A program made the position numbers and the translations under genes. A stretch of DNA of 60,000 nucleotides. It comes from Mesostigma viride (Eukaryota > Streptophyta > Mesostigmatophyceae > Mesostigmatales > Mesostigmataceae). Shown in pieces: positions 43,037 to 53,730 of the stretch (positions are counted from its first letter, which is position 1; each line of letters begins with the position of its first letter). The stretch covers positions 3,104,676 to 3,164,675 of the forward strand of contig RPFO01000026.1 of NCBI GenBank assembly GCA_009746045.1, read 5' to 3'. The notes beneath the pieces are model-generated. The model saw only the letters and a list, made by a program, of their open reading frames with translations. It searched no databases and was not told where the DNA came from.

Positions 43037-43715
43037 TGTAATGTGCCAGCCCAGACACCTAGCCTGAGCTACGTCGCGAAAGATCAACTGTGCCGGTAAT
43101 AGGAAGAATCAAGGTGGCTTAATGCAGATTGCGCTTCACGACTGGGGTCGTGAGATATCTGGCACCGCGGCTTGATGCCAAGCTATTTAATACACACTTA
43201 TAATGGCTAGCAAGACCAATTACAAATGGATAAGTGCCCCAGGTTCAATGTGTAGGCTTCATCGCACTTTACATTCATCGAACCAAGAGGACGAGACTCT
43301 CGCCCTCGGACCAATTTCACCTAGGTCTGCCACCAAGCTGGGAAGAGGCGCCGACATGGCGCCGACCTTCCAGAGAACTCCGAAACATGCAGTCCACACA
43401 AGATCCTCGGGTCGACATCGACCCTCGCCAGGCTACAGAATCCGCGCATGAGTACAATATCTCAACCAGCTATAAAGTACCCAGCGCGGCGCGACTGCAC
43501 CGGCCCCTAGAAGATCGCACACATCAACCTAGGCCCAAAATAACTGGTCCGAATCACACAAACTATCATAAAGTTCCATACAAAAGTCCTGACCAAGGGA
43601 CAATTCCCAAATTAAGTCCCGAAATGAGTCCCAAAGTCCTACGGACTATGACAACAAGCCAAAATACATAATTTATTCCATTGTTGCGCCCGTTCCAAGG
43701 GTCGGGCACGCAACA
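43037..43715 (-). repeat. Gypsy B 5' LTR
   Basis: 679 bp, TGTAATGTGCC...GGGCACGCAACA on the plus strand. The first C of the terminal CGTTACA is mutated. Confidence 0.9.
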
Positions 43716-43720
43716 GCGCG

Positions 43721-46605
43721 CCAGCTCCGGAAGGGCAAGGAGTACGCGATGTACCGGATAGACCTGGACAGCACTCAGGCCCTGCTTAACGAGATTGGTG
43801 CCGGCTTCACACCGGACGAGCTGGCGCGGTTCAATGCCGTCCTGGAGAAGCGTACTGCTCTCTTCGCGGATCGCACCCCCCAGTTCCCTCCCAATCGATC
43901 GGTGTTACATCGTGTCCAGCTCCAAGAGGGTTCCGGGCCTACCGTGTCTCCCATGTACCGCATGGGCCCAGTCGAGCTGGTGGAGCTCAAGAAGATCCTC
44001 ATTTCACTGCTCGACGCTGGGCTCATTGAACCCAGCAACAGCCCCTTCTCAGCGGGCGTGCTGCTCGTTCCCAAGCCAGGGGGCAAGTGGCGTCTGGTGA
44101 CTGATTACCGGAAGCTGAACGCCATCACCGTCAAGTCCCGGTATCCTCTACCGCGGATCGACGACATCTTCAACCGTGTCCAGGGGGCTACGTGTTTCAC
44201 CGTCATCGACTGTGCGGACGGGTTTTGGCAGCTGCGCATCGCGCCAGAAGACTGCCACAAGACCGCGTTCGCTACGCCCTTCGGTCACTACCAGTTTCGG
44301 GTGGCGGCAATGGGGCTGTGTAATTCGCCTGCGTCCTTCCAGATGCTGATGAATGACATCCTCCGTCCGGTGATGGGCACAGCCCACTTGCCGCAGGTCT
44401 CCCAGGACCTGGCGGACCCGCAGAAGGGGGCGCGCCCGCCCTGGACCTACAAGCGCACGTGCGCGCTGGCGTATCTGGACGACATCCTGGTGTACTCCAA
44501 GACGTTCGAGGAGCACCTGGAGGATGTGGACGCCGTGCTGCAGATCATGGAGGATGAGCACCTGTCGGCGCGGAAGGCCAAGGTGCGCGCCGGTCGCTGC
44601 GTGCCGTTTCTGGGCCATACCCTGTCCGCGGACGGCATCGCGACCGACCCTGAGAAGATCGAGTCCGTCCAGCAATGGCCTGTCCCTACGGACGTGAAAG
44701 GGGTGCGCAGTTTCCTGGGATTGGCATCTTACTACCGACGGTTCATCCCGCGGTTTGCCACCATCGCCGCCCCGATCAACGCTCTTCTCAAGAAGGGTAC
44801 CCCGTTCCTTTGGGCTGAGCAGTGCCAACAGGCTTTCGAGGCGCTTAAGCGCCACCTCACCACAGCGCCAGTCCTTGTCCTGCCGGATCCGGCCCTTCCT
44901 TTCGTCGTGGCCACGGACGCCAGTAAGGTGGCCATCGGGGGTGTTCTCCTGCAGGACCAAGGCAAGGGCCTTCAGCCCATCGAGTACATCTCACGCACGA
45001 TGATTCCGGCGGAGCGGAATTATCCAGTGCATCAGCAGGAACTCCTGGCAGTAGTCTACAGCTGCCACACGTGGCGTCATCATCTCTTGGGGGCCCAGTT
45101 TTCGGTGGCCATCAGTGAGCAGGGGGATCTCGACCCCCATCGCCTGGTGATCCACACGGACCACCGGCCGCTCACCCACCTCCTGGTGCAGCCCAACTTG
45201 ACGCCCCGCCAGGCGCGGTGGATGGAGTACCTGTCACAGTTTGCGCCGTTCAAGATCCAATATGTCAAGGGCGCGGACAATGTGGTGCCCGACGCCCTCT
45301 CGCGACGGGCGGACTATTGGTTCTACGAGGACATGGACGTGCTGCATACCACCTGTGTCCCAGTGGCCGCCCCGGGGACCGCCTACGGTGTGGAACCACG
45401 GTCTCCCCAGGCCCGCCACTTGTTTCATCTTGGGCACACCACCATGGATGACTTGTCACCCCTCCCGGAGGAGACGGTTCAACCAAGCGCCCACGAGGAC
45501 GTGGACACCCCCGGGGAGGGGGAGGGGTCGCATGCGCGCGTGCCCCTTAGTCATGTGGTGCCGCCCCAGGGAATTTTTCAGCTTCAGCCGCTCGGCCCTC
45601 CCACAGTCTTCTCAGAATTCGTCAACCAGGCGGGTACGGATGCGGCAGAACCGGCTGCGGACGCGTTCACAGTCACGTCGGACTTGGAGATGCTGATCAG
45701 CCGTTTCACGATCACGGAGGAAGCAGCACTTGAAGCCATCCGGGCACATCCCCAGCAGATGGGGGCCTATCCTTGCAAGTTCCAGGAGGGGCGCCTGTTC
45801 GTGAGTCCCCAGCCGGAGGAATGGCGGCTGTATGTTCCTGAGCTTTGTAGGGCTGCCTTGCTTCACGAGCTCCATGATTCTCTTCTGGGCGGACATCAGG
45901 GAAGTCACCGTCTCCTTCCCCGGGCACGTAAGCACTTCTACTGGCCAGGGATGAAGGAGTATATCGAGACGTATGTGCGCCAGTGCCCCTCGTGTCAGAT
46001 CATGAAGTCCAGGAACACGGGCTCTCAGGCCGTCCCTAAGACGCTGCCGGATCCTATGGGTCCTTGGGATTCTATCATGATGGACTTCATCGGCCCGTTT
46101 AAGAAGACGAAGAACGGCAACAGCATGGTCTTGGTGTTCGTGGACCGCCTGACGCGCATGTGTCACCTGGCTCCGTGTCCGGTCGACCTCACAGCGGAGG
46201 AGTGCGCCAAGATATACCTGACGCACGTGTTTCGGTTTCACGGGCTCAGCCGGCAGTTCATCTCTGACCGCGACAAGCTCTTCACGGCCAAATTCTGGCA
46301 GGAGTTTTTCGAGCAACTGGGCACCAAGGTGTCGCTGGGCACGGCCTACCACAGCTCGTCGTCGCACCTGGTGGAGCGGTTGAACCGCACGGTGCAAGAG
46401 ACCATGCGACACTACACCGACACGGTGGGCAGCAATTGGGAAGAACTTCTGGGCTTGGTGGAGTTTTCCCTGAACAATGCCCCCCAGGCCGCCCATGGGT
46501 TTACCCCCTTTTTCCTCAACTCCGGCCGACACCCTCTCACACCGCTCGACTTGCTTGGGAGCCACGAACTGGAGAGGATCAGGTCAAGCTGGATACCCTG
46601 CAGGG
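43721..46605 (+). pseudogene. Element A pol: RT, RNase H, integrase
   Basis: From ATG 43749: RT fingers (SPMYRMGPVELVELKKIL), palm with VIDCADGFWQLRI, the active site YLDD at residues 242-245, and connection (FLGLASYYRRFI). RNase H: VVATDASKVAIGG, QQELLAVVY, IHTDHRPL. Integrase: zinc region (HELHDSLLGGH ... CPSCQ), DDE core (MMDFIGPF, ISDRDKLF, VERLNRTVQ). An extra segment of about 25 residues (HLPQVSQDLADPQKGARP) sits just before YLDD, where most gypsy RTs have a short loop. The order PR-RT-RH-INT is standard gypsy. A one-base frameshift near 46605 ends the frame before the integrase C-terminus. Confidence 0.92.
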
Positions 46606-47196
46606 GTTGAGCGGTTGCTGCAGCGGATGCACCAGGCGCATAACAGCGCGGTTCAGGGCTATCGCGCAGCGGCAGCGCGGTATCTGGAGAGGACAGCCGG
46701 CAAGCGGGATCACCGGACGCCGTCCATCGAGGTGGGCGATTGGGTCCTGGTTGAGGGCCCGCAGATCGGGCGATTTTCGCACAAGGTGGAGAAGGAGCTG
46801 AAGACTAAGCTCCGACCCATGTTCCTGGGTCCCTACAAGGTCCTCACCAAGTTCGACGACGTCATGTTCCAGGTGGACATTCCAGTGTCATGGAACCTCA
46901 CGTCCAACCGTTTCCACCGTGACCAGCTCAAGTTGTATCACCAGAATACCATTCAGGGCAGGGTCAATCCCCCAGCCCCACTGGAGTTCAATCCGGACAC
47001 GGGGGAACAGGAGGACGAGGTGGCAGCGATCGTGGGACACCGGGATGTCAAACGGGGACGAGGGTTCCAGCGACAATACCGGGTGCGATGGCGATTCGCA
47101 CAACACGAGTCTGAGGACTCCTGGCGCACCGCTACCGAGTTAGCGGGGTGCGCCCGCTTACTAGAAGCATATAAGAAGACGCACCAGTTGCGTTAG
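46606..47196 (+). pseudogene. Element A integrase C-terminus with chromodomain
   Basis: After the frameshift: LLQRMHQAHNSAVQGYRAAAARYLE, then GDWVLVEGPQIG and LRPMFLGPYKVL (GPY/F-type module), then a chromodomain-like end: DEVAAIVGHRDVKRG, YRVRWRFAQHESEDSW, ARLLEAYKK. The WRF-aromatic and DSW positions match the aromatic cage strands of chromoviruses, which tether integrase to chromatin marks (family knowledge). Ends at 47194. Confidence 0.85.
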
Positions 47197-47221
47197 CAGA
47201 CCACATCCGGTAGGGTGTAGG

Positions 47222-49814
47222 GTGAGGGTGGTGTGTGAGCTGGGTATCAGGTACACGCCGACTAACGCCCTGGCATCTTGTGTGTGGGCTGTGCAGGGGG
47301 ACGCCGCGGAGGCGCTTCCCAGGGGCCAGATTTCCGTCGGCGCCGTGGAGGCTGCAGACGCAGGATTCCGGGAAGCAGATGGGGAGTCCAGCGAGGGAGA
47401 TCTGGTCGACATGGATATACCCGACGATCCTGAGGTCCCAGAACCGGAAGTGGGGCGAGGACGCAGATAGCTCGTGGAGAGCCTGCGGCCCGAAAGGGTG
47501 CACCGGGGGCCGGGGGCTCGAGAGATGGAGTGGACAGACGGGGCCCTCATCTGGGCGCGAGCGCCGGCAAGAAACATCGTCAAGGCCCGGAGCACCGGAC
47601 ACGCGTACGTTACAGCTGGTGAAGGAGCTGAACGAGGAGACGTTCAATCCCCGGGTGTTCTTGCGTGACTATGGTCGGGAGGGGGAAGCCCTGTTGGAAC
47701 GACGACGTCGTCGCCGTAATCAGATGCCGTCGGAACTCCGCGCTGACTCCATTATGGCGCGGGTCGGCCCTGTGCAGATGGAGACTTTCAGAGGGTTCGT
47801 GCGGCGCAACGCGAGGTTTCGGATCGAGACCCGCACCGCTGCGCGCAACGGCGTGGTGGTCGGGACCGACTGGGAAACACATGAGCGGGAGTGCTCCTGT
47901 CACGCGTGCATGAACACGCTGGAAGCGGGTCTGGCATTCCCACGGCTCCTTCTCCTCCTACTCCCACCCCTGGTGCGGAAGCTGCTGGAACGCCATTTTC
48001 CTCGGTATCTTCCGCCGGAGGGGGCGCTACGGGGTGAAAAATGTCTGCGTGAGGGGCAGTATTCGTTACGGCAGGCCCTGGATCGCATCGTGGCCATGGA
48101 TGATGAGGACCAGGACGATGGGAGTGAGGAGTATGACTCTGATTCCGACGACCATCCTCCACGCCCTCATTCTCGTTCCCCTCCGCGGGATCCGCCCTCT
48201 CGGGGCTCCCAGGAGAGCGGCGCGAGAAACCGTCCTGTGCCTCGTTATGAGGCGCCACCGCCGGCGACGGGCTGGGGGCGACCTCCAGGGCGCGAGGCGC
48301 GGAGTCTTCCGAGGGCTACCGGATGGGGCGGAGGCAGTCAAACCGCCCCTCGACGTGCTCCGGAGTGGCCGGCACGTCGTCGCTCGCCATCCCCGCCCTC
48401 CCGCTCGCGTTCCCGCTCAGACTCCGGGACCGAGGTACGCCCCGCTCGCCAAGCGTCACCACCCTCTCGTCGGCTTGAGGATCGGCAATGGGCGCGCACG
48501 TGGGGGTCCGCGGTGGAGCTGGAGCGGGAGCGAGAGAGTCGGCGACGGCGGACGGAGGAGACCGCGGTGGCTAGGGCAGAACGGCCGGCTAGAGAGGAGC
48601 CGTTTGATGAGGTTCCCTCTGGCACCCCGATCGATGGGGGCCAAGAAGAGCCCACCTTCCATGTCTCCCTGGAGCCTCGGTCCCAGCGGAAGAGGTTCCA
48701 CCGGAGCCTAACTTCTTGGTCTCCCTAGAGCCACGTCCCCGGCCTGCCCAGGCCGGGTCGTCGATGTCACGTCCTGCGGAGGGACCCAGCAGACCCACCA
48801 CCTCGGATCGACGCTCGCACCTTCCCGCGGAGGGACCGCGCTTACCTAACGTACGGATGGCCGCGGAAGGTCCCAACGTGACGGGAGTCATGGTGCCGGC
48901 GGAACCCGTGGTCACCATCGAGACACTCGTGGCAGCGGTGCAGTCCGGGCAGGGTCTGATACAGCGTATGCTGGACCAGCTCGGGCGCCAGGGCGATCAC
49001 TCAGTCGCCGCCTCAGTAGGCTACGATGCGGCTTCCCGGGCAGCTTCACACGAGGAGTGGTCACTGGGGGATTTCATACGGACAATTCCGGGGAGGGCAG
49101 TAAGGCATGGTGGGCCGGGGCCTCGGACGGAAAAGTTGTGTGTGGTGTTCGAGGGACCTGTGATCTCGGTCCCTTCTGGCATGCACCTGCCCGCCCCTTT
49201 GGTTTTTCAAGCGGGTCCTTGGTGTGCGGTTGACCGTGGTGCCTACTGGGAACAACTAGAAATCGCCTTCTTCCCACAGGCTCCGCTGCCCTTACCGCAA
49301 CCCGACGACCTTCGTTTTCCCCGGACGGTGGGCCACACGGTGCGGTTCGGTACCGAGGATTGGTGGGACTGGAGGTATCAGGTGGATGGAGTGGGGCACG
49401 TGGTTACGCCGCCCAAGGTGGCCCCGGCGGAAGGGCGTGCCTTCCTGGAACGGGTGGTGCCTGATATTGTAGGGGCCAAGGGCGACAATCATTGAGGATC
49501 ACGTGCGCACTGAGGTTTTCATGATGGGGGTGAAGTTTGTTCGTGATCACCGCTGTGGGGTGGCAGATTGGTCGGCGCTGACCCTTCTCTTTACCCACCC
49601 CCAGTATCTTGCTGGGTTCCTGGCCATGTGGCCCCGGGGCACGTGGGTGGAACTGTCCAGGCTGGGTCGGCAGAAGACGTCCCCATATCAGATCGCCTTC
49701 GAAGTGGATTTATGCGCGCATCCCGGGGCGATGATCTGTAATATGACCCCTGTGGGGCGACGGGCTCTCCTTGAGGCCCAGCAGCAGCGGCGGATCACTA
49801 GCGGCGGACGCTAG
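47222..49814 (+). pseudogene. Element A ORF3 between pol and 3' LTR, unknown
   Basis: About 2.6 kb of mostly open sequence in three or four frames. Parts: acidic start (GDLVDMDIPDDPEVPEPEV, ends 47470); a Cys-containing part (THERECSCHACMNTLE) followed by a hydrophobic helix (FPRLLLLLLPPLVRKLLERHF); a long Arg/Ser-rich region (RRRSPSPPSRSRSRSDSG, to 48728); a globular part (HEEWSLGDFIRTIPG ... EDWWDWRYQVDGVGHVV, to 49495); and a final part (IIEDHVRTEVFMMGVKFV ... LEAQQQRR, to 49814). Relics of the last two parts occur in families B and C, so it is a conserved gene. It sits where env would be, but I see no signal peptide or clear transmembrane anchor. Confidence 0.6.
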
Positions 49815-50020
49815 AGTAGATAGTTCAGTTTTTGGGATGGATAGCGGAATCCACTCCCCAGAGTTCCGGCTACTACGTCAGGGTTGGGCTTGTGTATCAA
49901 CCTCTAGAGGAACTGGTATTACTGACCTGCGGGTGAACCGAGGTCGGGACATAGTACTCTTATAGTAGTCTTGTTTGCTTCTCTATCCTATCTTTGTACG
50001 GTAGGGACTACCGACCCCCG

Positions 50021-50033
50021 TGGGGGGGAGGAG
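50021..50033 (+). other. Element A polypurine tract
   Basis: TGGGGGGGAGGAG directly before the 3' LTR; families B and C have similar G-rich tracts at the same place. It primes plus-strand synthesis. Confidence 0.8.
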
Positions 50034-50625
50034 TGTTACGTCCCGGCCCTTTTGGTCGGACGTAACAATGGAATAAATTACTAAGGCCTTGTGGCCGTTG
50101 TACTGAGTTGTATGGATATTGGCTATTGTACGAATTGGACTAGTTATTTTGGGTCCTAGGTTGACCTTTTAGGGGCCGGTGCAGTGGCGCCGCGCCAGTT
50201 CTGGGTCTGACGATGGTTCTAGACGTGGATCCTATAGTTGGGGGTCGATGTCGGCCCGGATCCTACGTGGAATGTGTGAACCGGATTGGCTAGTCGGAAT
50301 TGGTGTGTATCTGCGCCGCAACCCACCTAGGTGAAATTGGTCCGAGGACGAGAGTCTCGTCCTCTTGGTTTGATGAATGATAAGTGCGAATACGCCTACA
50401 CATTGAGCCCGGGGCAATTATCCATTTGTAATTGGTATTGCTAGCCATTATAAGTGTGCACTAATTAGCTTGGCATCAAGCCGTGATGCCAGATATCTCA
50501 CGACTCACGTCGTGAAGCGCAACCTACTTTAGACTACCTTGATTCCTTGAATTATTCCTAATTCCGGCAAGGAGGGTCTTTCGCTACGTAGCTCAGGCTA
50601 GGTGTGTCTGGGCCGGGACGTAACA
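50034..50625 (+). repeat. Element A 3' LTR
   Basis: 592 bp; same as the 5' LTR apart from lacking GCAT near position 150 and one G in a G run. Followed by TSD CCGAC. Confidence 0.93.
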
Positions 50626-51302
50626 CCGACCCTTGGAACGGGCGCAACAATGGAATATATTATATATTTTGGCTTGTTGTCATAGTCCGTAGGACTTTGG
50701 GACTCATGTCGGGACTTAATTTGGGAATTGTCCCTTGGTCAGGACTTTTGTATGGAACTATGATAGTTTTTGTGATTCGGACCAGTTATTTTGGGCCTAG
50801 GTTGATGTATGCGATCTTCTAGGGGCCGGTGCAGTCGCGCCGCGCTGCGTACTTTATAGTTGCTTGAGATATTGTACTCATGCGTGGATTCTGTAGCCTG
50901 GCGAGGGTCGATGTCGACCCGAGGATCTTGTGTGGACTGCATGTTTCGGAGTTCTCTGGAAGGTCGGCGCCATGTCGGCGCCTCTTGCCAGCTTGGTGGC
51001 AGACCTAGGTGAAATTGGTCCGAGGACGCGAGAGTCTCGTCCTCTTGGTTCGATGAATGTAAAGTGCGATGAAGCCTACACATTGAACCTGGGGCACTTA
51101 TCCATTTGTAATTGGTCTTGCTAGCCATTATAGGTGTGTATTAAATAGCTTGGCATCAAGCCGCGGTGCCAGATATCTCACGACCCCAGTCGTGAAGCGC
51201 AATCTGCATTAGGCCACCTTGATTCTTCCTATTACCGGCACAGTTGATCTTTCGCGACGTAGCTCAGGCTACTAGGTGTCTGGGCTGGCACGTTACAATA
51301 GC

Positions 51303-51366
51303 ATCATCAAGCCTTGCCGAAGAGGAACCAAAGGGCTTTTTCTGGAGCAATATATTGGCCGCTTAG
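51303..51366 (+). pseudogene. Decayed zinc-finger gene, part 3 (C-terminal end)
   Basis: After removal of the family B LTR and one ATAGC the frame ARLKTIA continues as SSSLAEEEPKGFFWSNILAA and stops at 51364. The exact frame continuity over a 34-kb nest supports the gene call. Confidence 0.6.
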
Positions 51367-52530
51367 CAGTTAGCATAATAATTAATTATGAACATCACAA
51401 AGATGTGTAATGATGTATGAAAATCAGTGCCCGGCATTAGTCAGTTGTTCCATGGTTGTTCTCTCTATTGTGATGGAGTTCAAATGGATTGTTTGCGCCA
51501 TTTTGCATGCTGTCCATTCATGTGCCCTGAATTAATCAATTATAAAGTAATGTGCACGCGACCCCATTTGTTGGGGAGTGATGTAGGCATCCATGCATAT
51601 TGTGTTTTTGTTAGTTCACAAGTGTAAATAGGTCTACGTCATGCCCCAACCATAAACTAAGTGAGACAACTATAGACGGATAGTTGGTATTATTAAATAT
51701 CGACATTAATACCCGACATGCATGAGTGCACGCCCGCCCCAAGTGGAGCCATGATTCACACAAGTCGTTCATGGTTTAATTAATAATGTGGCGAGGATGT
51801 GGCACCACATTCGATCGCTAATGACCGACATGGTTTTTTGTACATGAGGACCACCTAGGATGGCATTGGAAGCAATTGTAGGCAGTAAAAGCTAGTAATC
51901 AGCAGTAAAACTTAGTAGAAATCATGTTTACTGTAGTAGAAAATGTTTAAATCTAGTAGAATGTTGTAAAATCTGGTAGAAATCTAGTATCGTTAGTTCA
52001 GGCTTTACATCGGCCGGCGGCCGCGCAAGGGTTGGTTGGTTGGTTTAGGCTTGCAAAAACTTTTCGGCCTATGTTCCAAAAACTTTCCCCCCTTGCCCCC
52101 CCCTTGCCCCCCCCCTGCTCCGCCTGATAAATATTGGAATCTCGGCAGCGGCCACTTGCAAGCTTAGGCCCTTAGCCGGGCGTGCAGCTGCACCGTGGCA
52201 GACATGTACCCGTCGCCCCTCGGGTTGGGGACAACGCCTCCACCATCCGACGGCCCCAATCCCTCGCGTCGCGTCTATGCGGTTGGGGCCGAAGGCCGTT
52301 TGTTTTCCGTAGTTTGCTTGTTTTGTATTGGTTGTTTATGATTTAGTATTTGTACGGACGACCCGAGCCGCTAACTTAGCGAGTTTATCGCGTCCGTTGG
52401 ATCCATCATCGGACGCTCCAGATTGTCGGAGGCTAACGTTTTAACTTTTTTCATTTAGCCTTCGTATATACATATTCCTTTGATTGTATTCCAGTTGCGC
52501 GGGTATGCACAAATTTGGGGACTGACCAAT
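51367..52530. other. No gene seen
   Basis: AT-rich with TAGTAGAA-type repeats (51880-51990) and C runs (52086-52115). A short ATG frame at about 52205 (MYPSPLGLGTTPPPSDGP) might be a first exon, unsupported. GGCCCTTAGCCGGG at 52167 is the inverse of part of the repeat at 52531. Confidence 0.5.
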
Positions 52531-52582
52531 GTAAGGTAATCCACCCGGCTAAGGGCCACACCCGCTAAGGGCCACCCCTGGA

Positions 52583-52605
52583 CCCCCCCCCCCCCCCCCC
52601 CCCCC
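52583..52605 (+). repeat. Poly-C run (23 bp)
   Basis: Pure C run just inside the left inverted repeat; a similar 26-C run is at 58783-58808 near the right one, on the same strand. Confidence 0.95.
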
Positions 52606-52935
52606 AGCATTTTGCGCAATTTGGTTTGAAATGACCAGAATATTTAACAACAGGTGCATGGCGGCGTAGCTGCAAGGGAAGGGCCAGCGGTTGCCTCCAG
52701 GCCATGCCGTAATTCCAGCTGCTTGTTGTCGGTCGTTGCTTCGTATGTATCCAGTCGGTACTTGCATCGTATGGATTGAGCAACGATCGTTGCACAAGGT
52801 TACGTGCTCCGCATAGAGCTCGACAGACGACAAGCAGCTTGTTCACTGTTCCATATGAACCGGCGTTCATTCCCTATGACGACCATAAGCCGTCGAGTCG
52901 TGACAACGGATGTCACCCTGAAGGGGTTGGCGTAT

Positions 52936-53730
52936 TATCAAGGAGACAACCAGCGCAGGTCAGAAATCGGGAGAATCCGGACCATGGTAGCTCGAGCCTG
53001 CCGTTATCTTGTCCGCGTGTTCGTGGCTTGCGTGTAGAGCGACTAGATGACCTAGACGGCGTATTATGATAGTAATGATCACGGGTGCCAATAGAGGTTG
53101 CTGCTGGCTGGTCCGAGTTGGAGCTAGAAAACCCTCGCGACAAAAATGTTATCGCTGTTTCGGTAAACGGCGACAAAGCGGAATTACGGAAGTTTGCTGG
53201 ACAGTGCTTTCTTTTCCCGTTGCGTCACTGAAAAGGTAAACGGTCTTGCGATGTCAAAACAGCAGCAAGTAGCAGTCGCTGTGTTTAATTGCGATGTGGT
53301 AGTTTGATTTAACACATATACTGCCTGAAGCTTTTCAAGGCTTGCTGGGATGTTGCCCATATCAAGGAGACAACCAGCGCAGGCCAGAAATCGGGAGAAT
53401 CCGGACCATGGTAGCTCGAGCCTGCCGTTATCTTGTCCGCGTGTTCGAGTCGTTCAGGATGATGAAGATGAATGGTGATGGAAATGTGTATCCTTGTGCA
53501 TTGAAATTATGGCTGGCTTACGTGTAGAGCGACTAGATGCCCATATGTTTCTAACGCTATAACTCTTGTCCAAGTGATGAAGACTGAATTTTACCCCGAC
53601 TAGGATGTGCCGAACTCTCAAACTCTGAAATTCTCAAAATTCTCACTTTTAATCATTAAAGTCATATATACCATATACAGAGATATACACTGAAAATTTA
53701 TCAAAGAGACAACCAGCGCAGGCCGGAAAT
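52936..53730 (+). repeat. Three direct copies of an ATCAAGGAGACAACCAGCGCAGG sequence
   Basis: About 88 bp shared at 52936 and 53361 (through GTCCGCGTGTTCG), and a 30-bp third copy at 53700 directly beside the stop of the HUH gene. After the shared part, copy 1 jumps to GCTTGCGTGTAGAGCGACTAGATG while copy 2 has about 65 extra bp before the same sequence, as if copy 1 had a clean deletion. Short frames (52804-53037, 53342-53527) lie here, without recognised homology. Confidence 0.75.

Larger units (their letters stand above)
37522..43715 (-). mobile_element. Internally deleted gypsy element B, reverse orientation
   Basis: LTRs at 37522-38205 and 43037-43715 with TSD GCGCG at 37517-37521 and 43716-43720. 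In minus orientation: LTR, PBS, leader repeats, viroplasmin-type ORF, gag, then a remnant of the RNase H/integrase linker and ORF3-like sequence, polypurine tract GGGGAGGGGGAGGAG and LTR. PR, RT, most of RNase H and integrase are missing, so it depended on another element. The LTRs differ by about five substitutions and a 5-bp indel. Confidence 0.9.

Noticed and set aside
47235-49814. Envelope gene
   Set aside because: The position fits env, but there is no signal peptide, cleavage site or membrane anchor; the Arg/Ser-rich content argues against it.
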